From Talpa occidentalis (lineage: Eukaryota; Chordata; Mammalia; Eulipotyphla; Talpidae), in NCBI RefSeq assembly GCF_014898055.3, contig NW_023604861.1, positions 94,986,083-95,050,082 on the forward strand: a stretch of DNA of 64,000 nucleotides, read 5' to 3'. The notes beneath the pieces were generated by a model. It made no database searches and was not told the origin of the DNA. It was given only the letters and a program-made list of their open reading frames with translations. Both the position numbers and the translations under genes were made by a program. Shown piece by piece: positions 12,790 through 25,100 of this stretch (positions are counted from its first letter, which is position 1; each line of letters begins with the position of its first letter).

Positions 12790-13850
12790 TAGAGTCAGTA
12801 TGAACAATGAAGAAAGGAAAGTCTCTTCAACAAATGATGTAAGACTTGGAAAGCCTTCTGTAAAACTATGAAAGTAGATCATTATTTAATTGCATATACA
12901 AAAATTAATTCAAAATGGATTAGAGAATTGGATTTAAGACTTGAAACCTAAAATACAGAAAATATAAGGTGATACATTCCTGTACTTCAACCTCAGAGAT
13001 GTATTTGGAGGTTCAACTCCAATGACAAGGACAATAAAAGCAAAAATAAATAAATGGACTATGAAAAGCATGTGTGTAGATAAAGACACTCTCCACAAAA
13101 ACAAAGGGCAACTTATAGTATGGGAGAAGGTAATGCTCATCTCACTTCTGACAAAGGAGTTAATTTCCAAAATATACAAAGACCTCATCCAACTCCAATA
13201 GAAAAATACAAACCATCAGATCAAAAAAAAGGGCAAAAGACCTAAATAGATGCAATTTCAAAGATGACATGCAAATATCCTACAGGCACATGAAAAAGTG
13301 CACAACACAATTTATTATATGGGAAATGCAATCAAAACCACTATGGGGCCTCCCTGGTGGCACAAGGAGTTAAGCACTGCACTATGAAGCAGTCCGCAGC
13401 CTCTGCAGCACCAGTTCAATCCCCGGCTGGCCAGGGAGAAACCCACACGGTGAAGCAGACCTCTCCTGTCTCGCCTGCTGCTCCCCTCAGCAGTGTATTT
13501 CAGTCAGTCTGCCTGTTCTGTTCCCCACTCTGTCTCTGGTGAATCCTCTCTCACCCCCTGCATCTCTGGCTTGTACCCCAGCTCTTGTATGCATAAATAA
13601 ATAAATATTTTAAAAAATGACTATGATATATTACCCCACGCTATGAGACTGAACTGTATCAAAAAGATGTGAAACAATAAGTGTTGGCGAAAATGTAGAG
13701 AAAAGGGAACTCTCATTCACTGTTGGGAATGTAAATTGGCACAGCTGCTATGGAAAACAGTATAGAGATGCCTTAAAAAACTAAAAAACAGGAATATCGT
13801 ATCATCTGGCAATAGCACTTTTAGCTATTTATCTGAAGAATATGAAATTT
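12790..13850 (+). mobile_element. Older LINE-1 fragment (sense), split by a SINE
   Basis: Degenerate ORF2-end sequence: TCTTCAACAAATGATG, AAAATGGATTAGAGAATTGG, GAGAAAAGGGAACTCTCATT and similar phrases in L1 order. Many stops. The SINE at 13345-13618 interrupts it. Confidence 0.85.
13345..13618 (+). mobile_element. tRNA-derived SINE, type A, inside old L1
   Basis: GGGGCCTCCCTGGTGGCACA head, TTGTATGCATAAATAAATAAA tail; short target repeat around CCACTATG / TGACTATG. Confidence 0.9.
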
Positions 13851-14639
13851 TTGCATTCTTGACTTCAGTGCCAACCTGCTGCCTCTCTCTTGTATCCCCA
13901 TGTCTGCTCCATGCCTTGGCCTGCACTCTAAGTCACCTCTCTAATTCGTGAGAAGGTGATAGAACAGTCCATGACTTTTCATTGATTGTTTATTCATTTC
14001 TGTTCATTAAAAAAAAGTCATTTCTCTATGAAGGAGCTTGTTTGTGGGATACCCTCTGTATTCCCCTACTTGTCTGTAAGTGTCTGCAAGACTGAAATCA
14101 CGACTTTACTCTAATGCAGTGTTTAGCACTGATCAATGCTTAACACTTGTTTGTTGAATGAAAAACTTTGCCTTACAAAGACCTGCTGATTGTTAAAGTA
14201 CAGTTTCTGTAAAGTTATGAAAAACAGAGATCATGCTGGCTTGATTAATAAGAAACGAGAATTTAAATTGAAAGGAGCTTACTGGGAAAGGAATCAAGTC
14301 ATCTGGAGATGAGATCGCCAACTCTGTTTTTCTGTAAAACATGGGCAAAAGTCCAGCCTATTCTGATTCTACTATATTACGAACATTTTAGGCAATTGCT
14401 ACTTTCCAATCATTAACTACTTAACAGAGAAATTAAGAAAATAGGCAAAAGCGGTAGGAGACAGTGCTAATCAGAAATCATTAAAAAAAAATTAAGTTTA
14501 ACATCACCAATGTGTACACCTTGTGCCTGGACAGAAGATTTGGGACATAGTAAGAAAAGATAAACCCCACAGTGACATTCTAGTTTTACTGATTTTCTAG
14601 AAAAGCTCTGGACAGTAATTCCCAATCTACCATGGAAAG

Positions 14640-15405
14640 CAATACCCTAATATTCGCTTGATTTTTAATTTTTACTTATATATTTTCAAAGCACATCCAC
14701 CATCATCCATTGTACTTTCTCCATCCTTGTTCCACTTCCCACCCTCTTCATCTCTGGTAACTTCAATTTGGTTATCAATGCCTATTAGTTTATTTTCATT
14801 TTGTTTTGTTTGTTCATCTGCTTTGTTGCCTTATAAAGCTCATGTAGATGAAATTATCTGATATTTGATTTATCTTTCTGATTTATTTCATTTCACATAA
14901 TACCTTAAAGTTCCTTCCATTTTGCTGCAAATGGTGTAATGATTTTTCCTATAGCTGAGTAGTATTCTACTGTATGTACATGCCACACGTTCTTTGTCCT
15001 GTCATCTGTCAGTGGACACTTCTGCATCTAGCCATTGTAAATACTGCTGCAACAAATATGTGGGGCATGTAACACTTAGAGTTAATCATCTCATACTTTT
15101 CAGTACATTCCCAGAAGTAGGGCTGCTGGGTCAAATGATAATCCTGTACCTCTAAAATGCTTATAGTATTGTAAACCAATGCTACCTCTATAAAACAGAT
15201 AAATAAACCATCAAAATATGATCATATTAAGGTTTTGGAGGAAGGTCCATGCCACTTTCTAAAATGACTGCAACAATTTAGATTCCGACCATCACTGCAT
15301 AAGGGCTCTTCTTTCTCCACATCCTCTCCAACATTTGTAAGTCATCTTTTTGTCATAAGTCATTTTCATAGGGGTGATACATCTTATTGTGATTTTGATT
15401 GCTTA
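14640..15405 (-). mobile_element. Older LINE-1 3' end fragment (antisense)
   Basis: Antisense L1 3' UTR and ORF2 end (CTCTGGTAACTTCAATTTGG, TGATTTATTTCATTTCACAT). About 95 bases at 15143-15240 do not fit the L1 and may be a further insertion. Confidence 0.8.
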
Positions 15406-16377
15406 GTTTGAAAAAAAAAAAAACAAACACCACCTTTTGGGCACATGGTTATGTATGCCTTACACAATTTATAAAGTAAAAATTAAAAAAAATTGAAAAT
15501 CCTGTTGCCTCTTCTGGTAAACCTAGTTAATTTCCCCCATCCCACCACAAACCCCCATACAACCTCCACAGGATAAAACCAAAACCAGATTTCCAGGCGG
15601 CTTTGCAATAAAGCTACTGTAGCCAAGACTTTGGGCCAAATACTGCCATCTAGCGGAAGTGAATATAAACACTTCAGTTTATATCAGAAGAAAGAAAACA
15701 GTTGGAATTCAGATTGGGGAGCACCCAAGGAGAGAAGGGAGCCAAATGCTCTGTATCAGCTAGTTTTCTGCCTCACATGAGTGTATACAAAGACGTCCTC
15801 TTTGGTCTTACCTGTATCTGCAAACCTGAGTTGCAACGGCTGGACCACGGACCACCTCCTCTGTGAAGTCTGGGCTTCATTTAGAGCATTTCTCAGGTGG
15901 GCTTCTCAGGTGAGGCTACTCAGGTGGGCTACTCAGATCTGTCTCTCTTTCCCTCTCCCTCTCTACTCCTCAGACTATGAGGCCCTGAAGGATAGAGATC
16001 TTGTTTCATACATAGATCCTGGCCCAGTCAGGAAAACATCCGCCTTCCAGGGATGTGGGAGGAGAGAGTGGCAGAGCTAGGGCAAGTTACTCAGGACATC
16101 CCTGGATGCTCCTCTAATGTCCCTGCTCTACCTCTCCACCACCACCCCTCCAGTATCATACAAAGTTCTTTTAAAATGTAGTCTGTGTTTAAACACTCCG
16201 CTTGCCCCTGCATTCCTGGGTGACCTGCATCATCACCCAGTCCTGGTGTCTTCCTTCCTTCCCCTTGGCTGAAGTTTCCCTGACTCCACATGTGAAGTCT
16301 CCATTGTCAGAGAACATTCCAACTCCTCTGAGACCATGCCTGCCCACTTTTGCCTCTCTGACTGTATTCAACTTGGG
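15406..16377. other. Intergenic stretch, nothing recognised
   Basis: Unassigned sequence. The open frame at 15781-16080 has no features of a known protein. Confidence 0.45.
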
Positions 16378-16577
16378 GTAGGCAAATCTCTATAAACATT
16401 CAGGCTTTATGGCCCTGCAGTCTAGGTCACAACTAACCCACTTTGCTGTTGTGCAAAAACAGCCACAGTAGAAGTGAGATGAATGAGTGTGACTGGGCTT
16501 CAGTAAAACTTTGTTTACAAAAATAGGCGGTGGGCCAGATTGATTCAGCCCGTGGGCCATAGTTTTCCCGGCCTAGA
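16378..16577 (+). mobile_element. hAT-Charlie-type non-autonomous DNA transposon, old
   Basis: Phrases CAGGCTTTATGGCCCTGCAG, AACCCACTTTGCTGTTGTGC, AAAACTTTGTTTACAAAAAT and GGCGGTGGGCCAGATT...GGGCCATAGTTTTCCCGGCC match the common mammalian element in this order. The subfamily name was not assigned. Confidence 0.75.
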
Positions 16578-17078
16578 CGCCTGTTTGAGACAGTCAACAT
16601 CTGCTCCTTGCCTAGACTTGATCGACACCTGACTCATGTTTTCTTCCCCTTCCAGTAAGCCATGGTCCCATGTGGTCTCAGGCTTGTTCTCCTAGCCCTG
16701 TTTCATCCATGTGGCCTGTCCAACCTGTGCCAACCTGAGGCTCACCTGTTGTTTTCTCTTCACCTGACTAAGTGCTACACTGACATTCTATTTTGTCTCT
16801 CAAGTTTGTTGAAAATCACACAGAAGCACACTCAGAGCATTAGTCATTGAGGGGAGTTAACTCATTGTTATTTTCTCAGGTCCAGGTGGTGATAAGAACT
16901 TTGGAACTTGGGGGCACAAGGAGGATGGGAAGGAATCAGGGCAGGCATCTCCAGCACTGCTATGAGCCATCTTTCCTCCTTAAGCAAATCTTTTATGGTA
17001 CAGGCACTGTTCTAAATCAGAGGATAAATCAGAGATGGAACAGAGTCATTTTCTTGGGAGTTTCCATTATAGTCAGGA

Positions 17079-17622
17079 TGTTATAGAGCAGCCCCAATAT
17101 TAAACGGGTTCCTGGCTGTGGGTCCTCACCCGCACGCCTAAAAGGGACTTATGAATACTCCACTACAGACACACACAAAAGGTTAATAAAAGGTTTATTT
17201 ACAAGGGAAAAGGAAATAAGGAAAATGTACAACTCAGGGAGAAAATAGGGATATAAAGTCTTTAATGCGTCCTACCCGATCCAGGTCAAAGTCACTCTCA
17301 GAGCTGGCCAGACCTGGCGGAGAGCCAAAAATGGGGATCCCCCAAAGCCCACGTGTCTGCCTTTTATATCCACCTGGCTGCTTAACCCCACCCTCAGGTC
17401 CCAGCCACCTTCCCTTTGGTGGTGATGGGATTTGGAGTTTCCAGTGTCTTTGGCTTTGGCCTGGGGTGGGGGTGGAGTCCACAAAGCCTGTATGGAATTT
17501 AGCTTTAGGACATCCTTTTCCCCCTAACAAGGAGACTCCAGTGACCCACTCTAGTGTCTGGTGGTGATGAGTCTGTGTAGGGAAATATAGCAGACTAAGA
17601 AAACCAGTGATTGTTTTAGACA
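17079..17622 (-). mobile_element. Probable solo LTR of an endogenous retrovirus (antisense)
   Basis: Read on the minus strand it has LTR order: TGTCTAAAAC start near 17622, TATA box GATATAAAAGGC near 17355-17366, AATAAA near 17188-17193, a TGTGTGTGTCTG stretch, and an end near 17079 (AACA). No gag, pol or env sequence lies next to it. The ends are approximate and no target duplication was found. Family not assigned. Confidence 0.55.
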
Positions 17623-17639
17623 AAGTAGTTACGGAAGTT

Positions 17640-18600
17640 GTTCTCTAACTAGGAGGATTTGGAACAACCTGGGCTGCATCAAGAGGGAAGATCTCTATGG
17701 AAGGAATGTTCCAGGCAGAGGGAAAAGAGTGCAAAGACCTGAGATGGCACCAGGTTTGTCATGTTGCAGAACAGTCTGGAGCCTGTATGACTTGAGTGAA
17801 GTGGGCCAAGACTAGAGCATAGGGGATGAATTAGATTTTAATACACCCCTGTTTCTAAGTGCCCATGAAATGAACTTTGTAAGACACATAACCTGTGTGA
17901 ATCCTGGCGAATTGTCAAGGACAACTATGCTCTGTATTGAGAGCTCATGATTTTATTAGCCCAATTGTGAACTAACTTTTGTGTATGATATGGGCAGGGG
18001 TTCAAATTTATTCCTTTGCAGGCTGATGCCCAGTTGTTTGATCACTATTTGTTGAAAAACTATTCTTTCCCACTGAATAGTCTTGATACTTGTTTTTATA
18101 AAAAGCCTAGCTCAAAGACAGGACGGACCCTCAGAGGCGTCTGTCCATCCAGCTCCTCAAACAGCCAGCTAAGTGGCTCAGAATCCAAGAGGATGAACAT
18201 GAATCCAGAGGCATTTGGATATATCTGGAGGCTATTTTTAAGCGTCCTTATTTAACAATAAATTAATTGGGGAGGTATTTTACTCTAGAATAGATCTGAG
18301 TTTAACAATAAATAAATAGATCTGAGTTTAATAAAGCAAAAAGTATTTGCTTATAAAGACTTTTTGAGCTAAAATAATGCCACTTGTGATTTTACAGATG
18401 AGAACTATGAAGGCTCTTCTTTCCAGCTTGTCTTCAGTTTTCTTATCTGAAAAATGTTCGGTGGTACTTAAGTCTCCCAGGACCGCAGTGACGTACGAAT
18501 ATGAATAAAGTGCTTAGAAAGTGCACTTAGAAAACACCCAAGAGAGGAATGAATGGTTTCTCTGTCCTTATCATTCCCTTTGGCTCCCTCCTCCACTTCT
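17640..18600. other. Intergenic stretch upstream of the CpG island, nothing recognised
   Basis: No gene or confident repeat. Distal promoter elements are possible but not visible. Confidence 0.4.
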
Positions 18601-18639
18601 TCCAGATCGCTTTCTTCCACCCTCAGCCCCCTGCTCTCC

Positions 18640-19020
18640 GTCTGCCCAGCTCCCTCCCCGCCTGCCCGCTCCCTGGCCTCCTGGCTCTCTCCCTCCCCGC
18701 CGGAAGTCTGCCTTGCGCGGTGCTCCGTGCGCGCGTCTGGAGCCCGGAACCTCCTGGGGCGCCCCGCTGCCGCCCCGCTCCCCGGACCCGGTAACCGCCC
18801 CCAGCCCGGCCCGGGCAGACCCTCAGGCTCCCCGATCCCAGACTAGCCGATCCCGTGACCCGGGCTCCGCTCGCTCGGGGCGGTGACAGCCCACCCGAGG
18901 CCGAGCCGTCCAGCCGCGCGCACCGGCCCGGGCTCCCCGCCCCGCGAGCGCGGCGCCCTCCGCCGGGTAATCCGTAGCTATATTTCCGAGCTCTGGAACT
19001 TCTCGTCTTCTCGCGCAACC
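18640..19020. promoter_or_regulatory. CpG island, likely THNSL2 promoter and non-coding first exon
   Basis: This is the only long GC- and CpG-rich stretch outside the L1 5' UTR. CG dinucleotides are dense from about 18700 to 18980, and GC-box-like CCCCGCCCC lies near 18932. It sits about 3 kb upstream of the first coding exon, whose acceptor at 21958-21959 shows that a spliced 5' exon must exist. Possible donors are GTAACC at about 18791 and GTAATC at about 18967, but I cannot choose between them or place the start site. Reading frames through the island on both strands are GC artefacts without recognisable protein content. Confidence 0.7.
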
Positions 19021-19449
19021 CTGACTTCAGCGAGGCTGGGTTGCCCTGTGCACCCCCTTCTGTAATGTCTAACTCTGGAGCTCCCCTTGGAGGGACCTCG
19101 GAGGGTTGAGTGTTTTAGCTGCTTTGCCGCTTCTGCGGGGTATCTGCAGTGCTCAGAGTGGCCCCAAATTGAGAAATCTGCGGTGTTTTTGGAAGAGGTT
19201 GGAAGTGGAGCCTTATCCTGCAGACCATGTCAAAACTTCCTTCTGTGACCCAGGGCCTGGTTAGCTGGAGGACAGTGCCCGTGATCTTAGAGCAGGGGTC
19301 TGCCCTGGGCCAGCTTCTGAGAGCTGCGATGTTCGCCCAGGTCAGCGGACTTCTGCCCTGCCCTACACCGCGGAAAATCTCAGTCCCTGAGCCACCCAGA
19401 GGAGCCCTTTTGAAAAGTTTGCTCTCCTGCTTTCCATGTCCCCCCCCCC

Positions 19450-19714
19450 TTTTTTTTTAAAGATTTATTTATTTATGCATGTAAGAACTGGAATGAGGGC
19501 CAGAGATGCCTGGGGGTGAGAGGATTCAGCAGAGACAGAGTGGAGAGCAGATGAGGCAGATGTATTGAAATACGCTGCTGAGGGGAGCCGCAGGCGAGTC
19601 AGAAGAGGTCTGCTGTTCCATGTGGGTCACCTCCCTGGCCTGCCAGAGATGGAACTGGCTGTGAACAGCTTCATAGTGCTGCGTCTTAACCTCTTGAACT
19701 ACCAGGGAGGCCCC
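19450..19714 (-). mobile_element. tRNA-derived SINE, type A, in THNSL2 intron 1
   Basis: Antisense TTTAAAGATTTATTTATTTA to ACTACCAGGGAGGCCCC. Target repeats CCTGCTTTCCAT and CCTACTTTCCAT. Confidence 0.88.
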
Positions 19715-21959
19715 TACTTTCCATTTACTTGTCCAGGTTATTGGTCAGTTTTTCTGATCCAAATCCAATCTGAAATTGGGTTCAGAGGCGTTAAAAGGGC
19801 AAGTGATAGAATCTTCCACACCAGAGATCACTGAGTTCATCCCCCATGGATGCTTGGCACCCCCCCATACAACAGTCCACAAAAGTGCTGGGTTTTCTTC
19901 CTCAACTTTACCACCTTCTGTAATAGTTAATTCTACTCAGCTTCTCTGTTTGGTTGACCTGACATGGAACCCAGTTAAGTATATTCTGTATAGCTTTGCC
20001 CTGCTGCCTGAATGCTGAGCCCTGGGGTTATTAAACAGGAGGGCAGTCCCTCCGGAGCAAGACAGTCACCTGTGCGCTATCATTCCAGGTCCTTAGGTTG
20101 GTATGTGGTGAGTCGGGTGTTAGGTCCTCTCCTTTCTCCTGGGCCAGTGTGTCCACATCCTCCTTCAAGTGGGGAACCCAGATCAGAGTCCAGTGCCCCA
20201 GTTGTGATGTGGTCCATCCCACCAGGGCTGGGCATTCCAGAAATGTTTTCTTTTGCTGCTCTCTGTAACTTGCCCCTGCCTTCACATCTGCTGTACCTTC
20301 TTTAGCAGCTCAGTGGACTCCCCTCCTTTAATCCCACTCTCTAAAGTACCTGGGTAGGATCCTCTGCTTGGAACTCCACAGCTTTGGCAGTTTGTATGGC
20401 TCTAATTCTTGCTACAAGGTTTCAGAAACTCCTACCTTTATTAGAGGCACTGCTATTCCTCAAGTCCCCTACTCTGTTTTGTTTTGTGAAACACTGGGCC
20501 TGCTTTGCTAATCTGCTGCAATTGACTTTTGGAGTTAACCTGATTTCATTTCTTTGACATGCACCCCTATGGAAGATGACCACATGTCCCAGTTTGCTTG
20601 AGACAAACTGGGTTTACCCAATGTCCCAGAATAATTATTATAGCATCCACTTTCTCTTTAAAAAGATTTCTGATTTAAACTTGTCTGTCTCTTAGTTGGA
20701 TGGGCTTATCTGTAGGCATTCATGGGAGTAGTCTGTGGCAGCACAGACAGGACTCCCACTGGACTTGGAAGTGTCAGATCCAAAGTCTAAGAGACCAGAA
20801 TTCCACATGTTAATACTATTTCTTAGCCTTTTTATAGGTTGGAAAGCTCAGATGGCTTTGGCCCAGGGGGCAGGAGTTCCCTTCTGGCGCTGGCAAAAAA
20901 AATGAGTCCAAGTTGGTGCTGAGAGCTATGTCTAACCAAATTCATGCTCAAAGGGCTTTTAAACTGGAGAAACTGAGTTTCCCACCATGATCCAGAGAAA
21001 GGTGTCCAGAGCTCAAGCTCAGCTGCTTGACATGGCACCTGGAGACCTAACTGATGTAGAGTGTGACCTAAGTTAGGCCTAGGGTCATCTACTCCCCACC
21101 CCACCCCTGAAGGCTCAATGAGAGAGCTCTGCTTCCACACAGGGCCAAGTAGCATGGCTAGAGGGCATTAAGGGCAGTTTAGCGTGGCTAGAGGGCATTA
21201 AGGGCAGTTTGAAGCACTCTCTGGGATTAGGACGAGAGGCAGGGTCCTGTTTTCAACTTGGATGACCAACCATCCCACTGTGCCCTACAGAAGGATTACC
21301 AGGGAAATGGGACATTGAATTAAAAAATCAGGAACCCGGGTGAGTTGGTCACCCCATTCTGAAATTTGGCTGTGCATTAGACTCACATGAGGAGTCTCTT
21401 GTGTAGAAAGCCTAACTTAATTGACTCAGATAGGGGTATTTTTTTAAATCTCCAATGTTGACTCAGACAACCAGTAGAGTAGAGAAACATTAGGTTATTT
21501 TGCTAAATAACCATTGAAGGTGGTTATATTTTTTAGTACAAATGGACCCAGACATCTCTCAGAAGGATGTATGACCAAGTGTGAAGGTCCATTCCTTGTC
21601 GAGAGCAGCATCTAAAGGGCTGTCGCCTGTTGTTATTGTGTTTCCCCACCCTGAAATCCTTCTTTCTCACTAGTGAGGACCAAATTTCTTCTCTTCCAGC
21701 ATATGCTCTGGTACCCCCTCTCCTGAAGGCATCAGTCAGAAGAGCTGCCTCCTTTTGATTGGAGGGGTCATCATTTATTTGCACAATCCCAGGTGAAGGT
21801 GGCATAAGAGTCGAGACAGTGTTTGGTCTCCTAATCTGGGGCACTTACCCCAATGAGTGGTGGTCCAGGGACTAGCTGGGGGGACTGTGTATACTTGAGC
21901 TGTGCCCTGTGGAATGCTGAGCTTGAGACCAGATGCCTCTGGGACTGTCCCCTCTGCAG
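19715..21959 (+). other. THNSL2 5' intron, mostly unassigned
   Basis: Contains a 30-bp tandem repeat at 21151-21210 and weak DNA-transposon-like sequence (20572-20640, 21262-21352, 21363-21480). No exon was recognised. Confidence 0.5.
21151..21210. repeat. 30-bp perfect-but-one tandem duplication
   Basis: Two head-to-tail copies (21151-21180, 21181-21210) of AGCATGGCTAGAGGGC... differing only at position 4 (A/G). Confidence 0.95.
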
Positions 21960-22194
21960 GCCTCCAGGATCATGTGGTACATCAGCACTAGGGGGATGAC
22001 CCCACGGGTCGACTTTGAGGGGGCCCTCTTCTCTGGCTATGCACCTGATGGGGGCCTCTTCATGCCTGAAGAGCTCCCGCAGCTGGATGGAGAGACCCTT
22101 CGCCAGTGGAGCACGCTCTCCTATCCAGGGCTGGTGAAGGAGCTGTGCACCCTCTTTATTGGCCCTGAGCTCATTCCAAGAGACGACTTAAATG
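21960..22194 (+). CDS. THNSL2: THNSL2 coding exon 1 (5' UTR end plus residues 1-74)
   Basis: The acceptor CCCCTCTGCAG ends at 21959. The ATG is at 21972, 12 bases into the exon, with A at -3. The exon encodes the N-terminal lid region ([17 protein letters not shown], then [16 protein letters not shown]). The donor G|GTGAGC at 22195 leaves phase 1, with the first base of D75 at 22194. Confidence 0.95.
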
Positions 22195-25100
22195 GTGAGC
22201 ACCTCCTTACCTCCCAGCTCTTCCACCACTTCCCTTGCCAGCCCAGCCTCCCAAAGGGTTGCAAATCTACCACTAAACCCCCAAGATGTCTGTAGTCACA
22301 TTTCCTAAATTTGGTGCTTTTCCCTCCAGACTCTGGAATTCCAGAATTGGAAATAGCCCCAAAGAACGTATCTATACGATTTCCCACCTCCAATGAGTGC
22401 CAAAGTGAAACTAGAGACAATTTTTTTCCTTTAGTTTATTTAAAAAAAAAAACAAAACAAAAACACAACTTTCTCAGGCTAGGAATTTCACCATCATCTC
22501 AAGCTGTTTGCATGTTAGGATTTTCCTTCCTGTGTGTAAAGCAACCAGCCCCTCTGATTGCTGGGTTATTTCCTTAGGTGGTAAGGAACTCTGGCTCCTG
22601 GACTGTTTGGTCTCAAACTGTAATGTACCTATGGATTCCCCCTGGGAGTCTTCTTAAAATCCGATTCTGATTCAGAAGGTCTGGGGTGTGCCTGAGAATT
22701 CTGCACTCATATCAAGTATCCAGATAATTCGCATTCTGTTGGCCCATGGATTAAATATATAATATAATCCATGATGTGATGGTGAGAGCTGGGGCCGAAA
22801 AGGAGAATGTGATCAATTGACAGCACTGATTGCGTTGCCCAGCACTTAGCAATCTCAGACTCGCTCAGACCTACTGAAACAGAATTGGCATTTTAAGAAA
22901 ATCCTAGGTGATTGCTCTGCCAATCCTGCCTGCCTTAGGTAGGATTGTATGTAAGCCACCCCAAGGTTTTGGCATCACAGGTGTGAGATTAAGTAATGCA
23001 AAAAACCAAACAACTTCTTATCTTTGGGCAGGGAATGTAGAAGAGATAAGACATTGATTTGTTTGTTGCATAACTGTTTCATTGAACCTCTAATAAGAAA
23101 CATGCTCACATGAAATCCAAACAATGAAGAACTTTATAAAGTAAAAAGTGAACATCTAACAGCAGCAGTTTTGCTCTCTGGAGGATCCCCATGAGGAATC
23201 TGAGCAATTAGTTTAATGTCTTTTCAGACTTGTCTAGGATTATACAATTATGTTCATACATGGTGGTGTTTAGGATAAAAATTTCTGGTTTTTTTATCTG
23301 GTAGCAGGAGATAGAAACTTCAAATTCAAAAGTGTAAAGAGACTGAGAGAGACTTGAAGGAAGAGATAACACCCTTCACCTGCTGTCCAACCCTCCTTCC
23401 CTTACAGATCTGATCCACCGGGCCTTTAGCAGATTCCGCCATAGAGAGGTGGTGCATCTGTCCAGGTTGCGGGACGGGCTGAACGTGCTGGAGCTGTGGC
23501 ATGGGGCGACATATGCGTTTAAGGACCTGTCCCTGTGCTGCACAGCACAGTTCCTGCAGTACTTTCTAGAGAAAAGGGGGAAGCATGTCACCGTGGTGGT
23601 AGGTGTGTGTTGTGACGTGAGCACTGAAGCCCTTCGGCGCCCTCATTTCTGGGTGTCCTTCCGTGGAATGTTCTCCATTGACACCTCTCAGGAGTGTTAC
23701 CTGGGCCTTCGTAATTTTTATTGACAGTCTGTTAGATGCTATGGAACCTTTCCAGAATAGTACTCTTAAATGTGTAAGATTATATGGTACCGAATTCACA
23801 GGTGCCTGAGTTCTGTCCATGGCTCTCTTGGAGGCTCATGGACTCTGGCTTAAGTACTGACTTCCTACCCTACAAAAAAACTGTCTCTAGTAGATAGTGC
23901 CTTATTTGGCAATAATGCTTGAGGGGCCATTTCTTTCTTTTTCCATCTCCCTTGTTCTACAGAACGGGTTCTCTTTTCTTCCCATCCAGGAACTTCTGGG
24001 GACACAGGGAGTGCTGCCATTGAGAGTGTTCAGGGGGCCAAGAATGTGGACATTATTGTTCTGCTGCCCAAGGGTCACTGTTCAAGGATCCAGGAGCTGC
24101 AGATGACAACGGTGCTGAGGGAGAATGTCCATGTGTTTGGAGGTGGGAGCTGGGACCCCGGCTCCAGGGACAGCATAGCACTGCATCGAGTGTGTCTGTT
24201 TTGGGTGGTGGCTGGAAGGAAACTAATCAGTTGACTAACTGACCATCCTGCCTCCTCCTCTTTCTCCCTCCCTTCTTTCATCATTCATGTTTCGAGGCTG
24301 GTATGTGCCTTGGCTTAGGCCTGGGCTGGCCCTTGGCTACACAGTAATCATAAACTATTGAGGTGACAGAGGCATAAACCAGCACTGACAGTGCAACCTA
24401 AGCAGGGCAAGCTTCAAACCATATCCCAAAGAATGCCAGCTCTGTGCAGTCCCCCGCTGTGCCTTGCTCATAGTCAGCCTCCCAGAGCCATCATCTGAGC
24501 CAAGTTTCTTCCTGGGGCACTGAAGTTTAAAGGGCATACACATGTTAATTGTCCTAAGAAATGGGTCACATGGACAGTTAAAAGAAATGCTTTAGTACAG
24601 AAGTGCGGGAAGAATTGAAGATCGCAAGCAATAGCAACAGTCCCCCTAGAGCCTGAGAGGGCACCAGCCTCTCCCCACCTCACAGTCTGATAAGCCATCC
24701 TTTACAGAGTGGGGGAGATAGTCATGTAATGCAAAGAGGAATCCTTTCCCCAACATACCAGAAAGCTGACATTCTATATATTATTTTATATAATGGTAGA
24801 AACTTTGGAAATATGACCATAAGAATATAAAACATGGCTTCTATCTTTGAGGAACTTAATTTTGAGTCAAGAAAGCCAGGGCAAGACAGGTGGGAATAAA
24901 GAAAGAAAGGCTGGCTGAGTGAAGGTCCCAGCACGAGGGGTTATGGGGTGGGGGGTGTGGCAAGTGCTGAAACCATGGGTTCTTGGTGCTTCTAAAAGCT
25001 GCCCTTAACTCTCTTCCCACAGTGGAGGGAAACAGCGATGAGCTTGATGAGCCAATCAAGGCTGTGTTTGCTGACACTGCTTTCGTCAGGAAGCACAATC

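Noticed and set aside
23449..23724. Read-through of exon 2 past 23602
   Set aside because: Family similarity stops exactly at the GT at 23603 and resumes at 23990, so the extension is intron.
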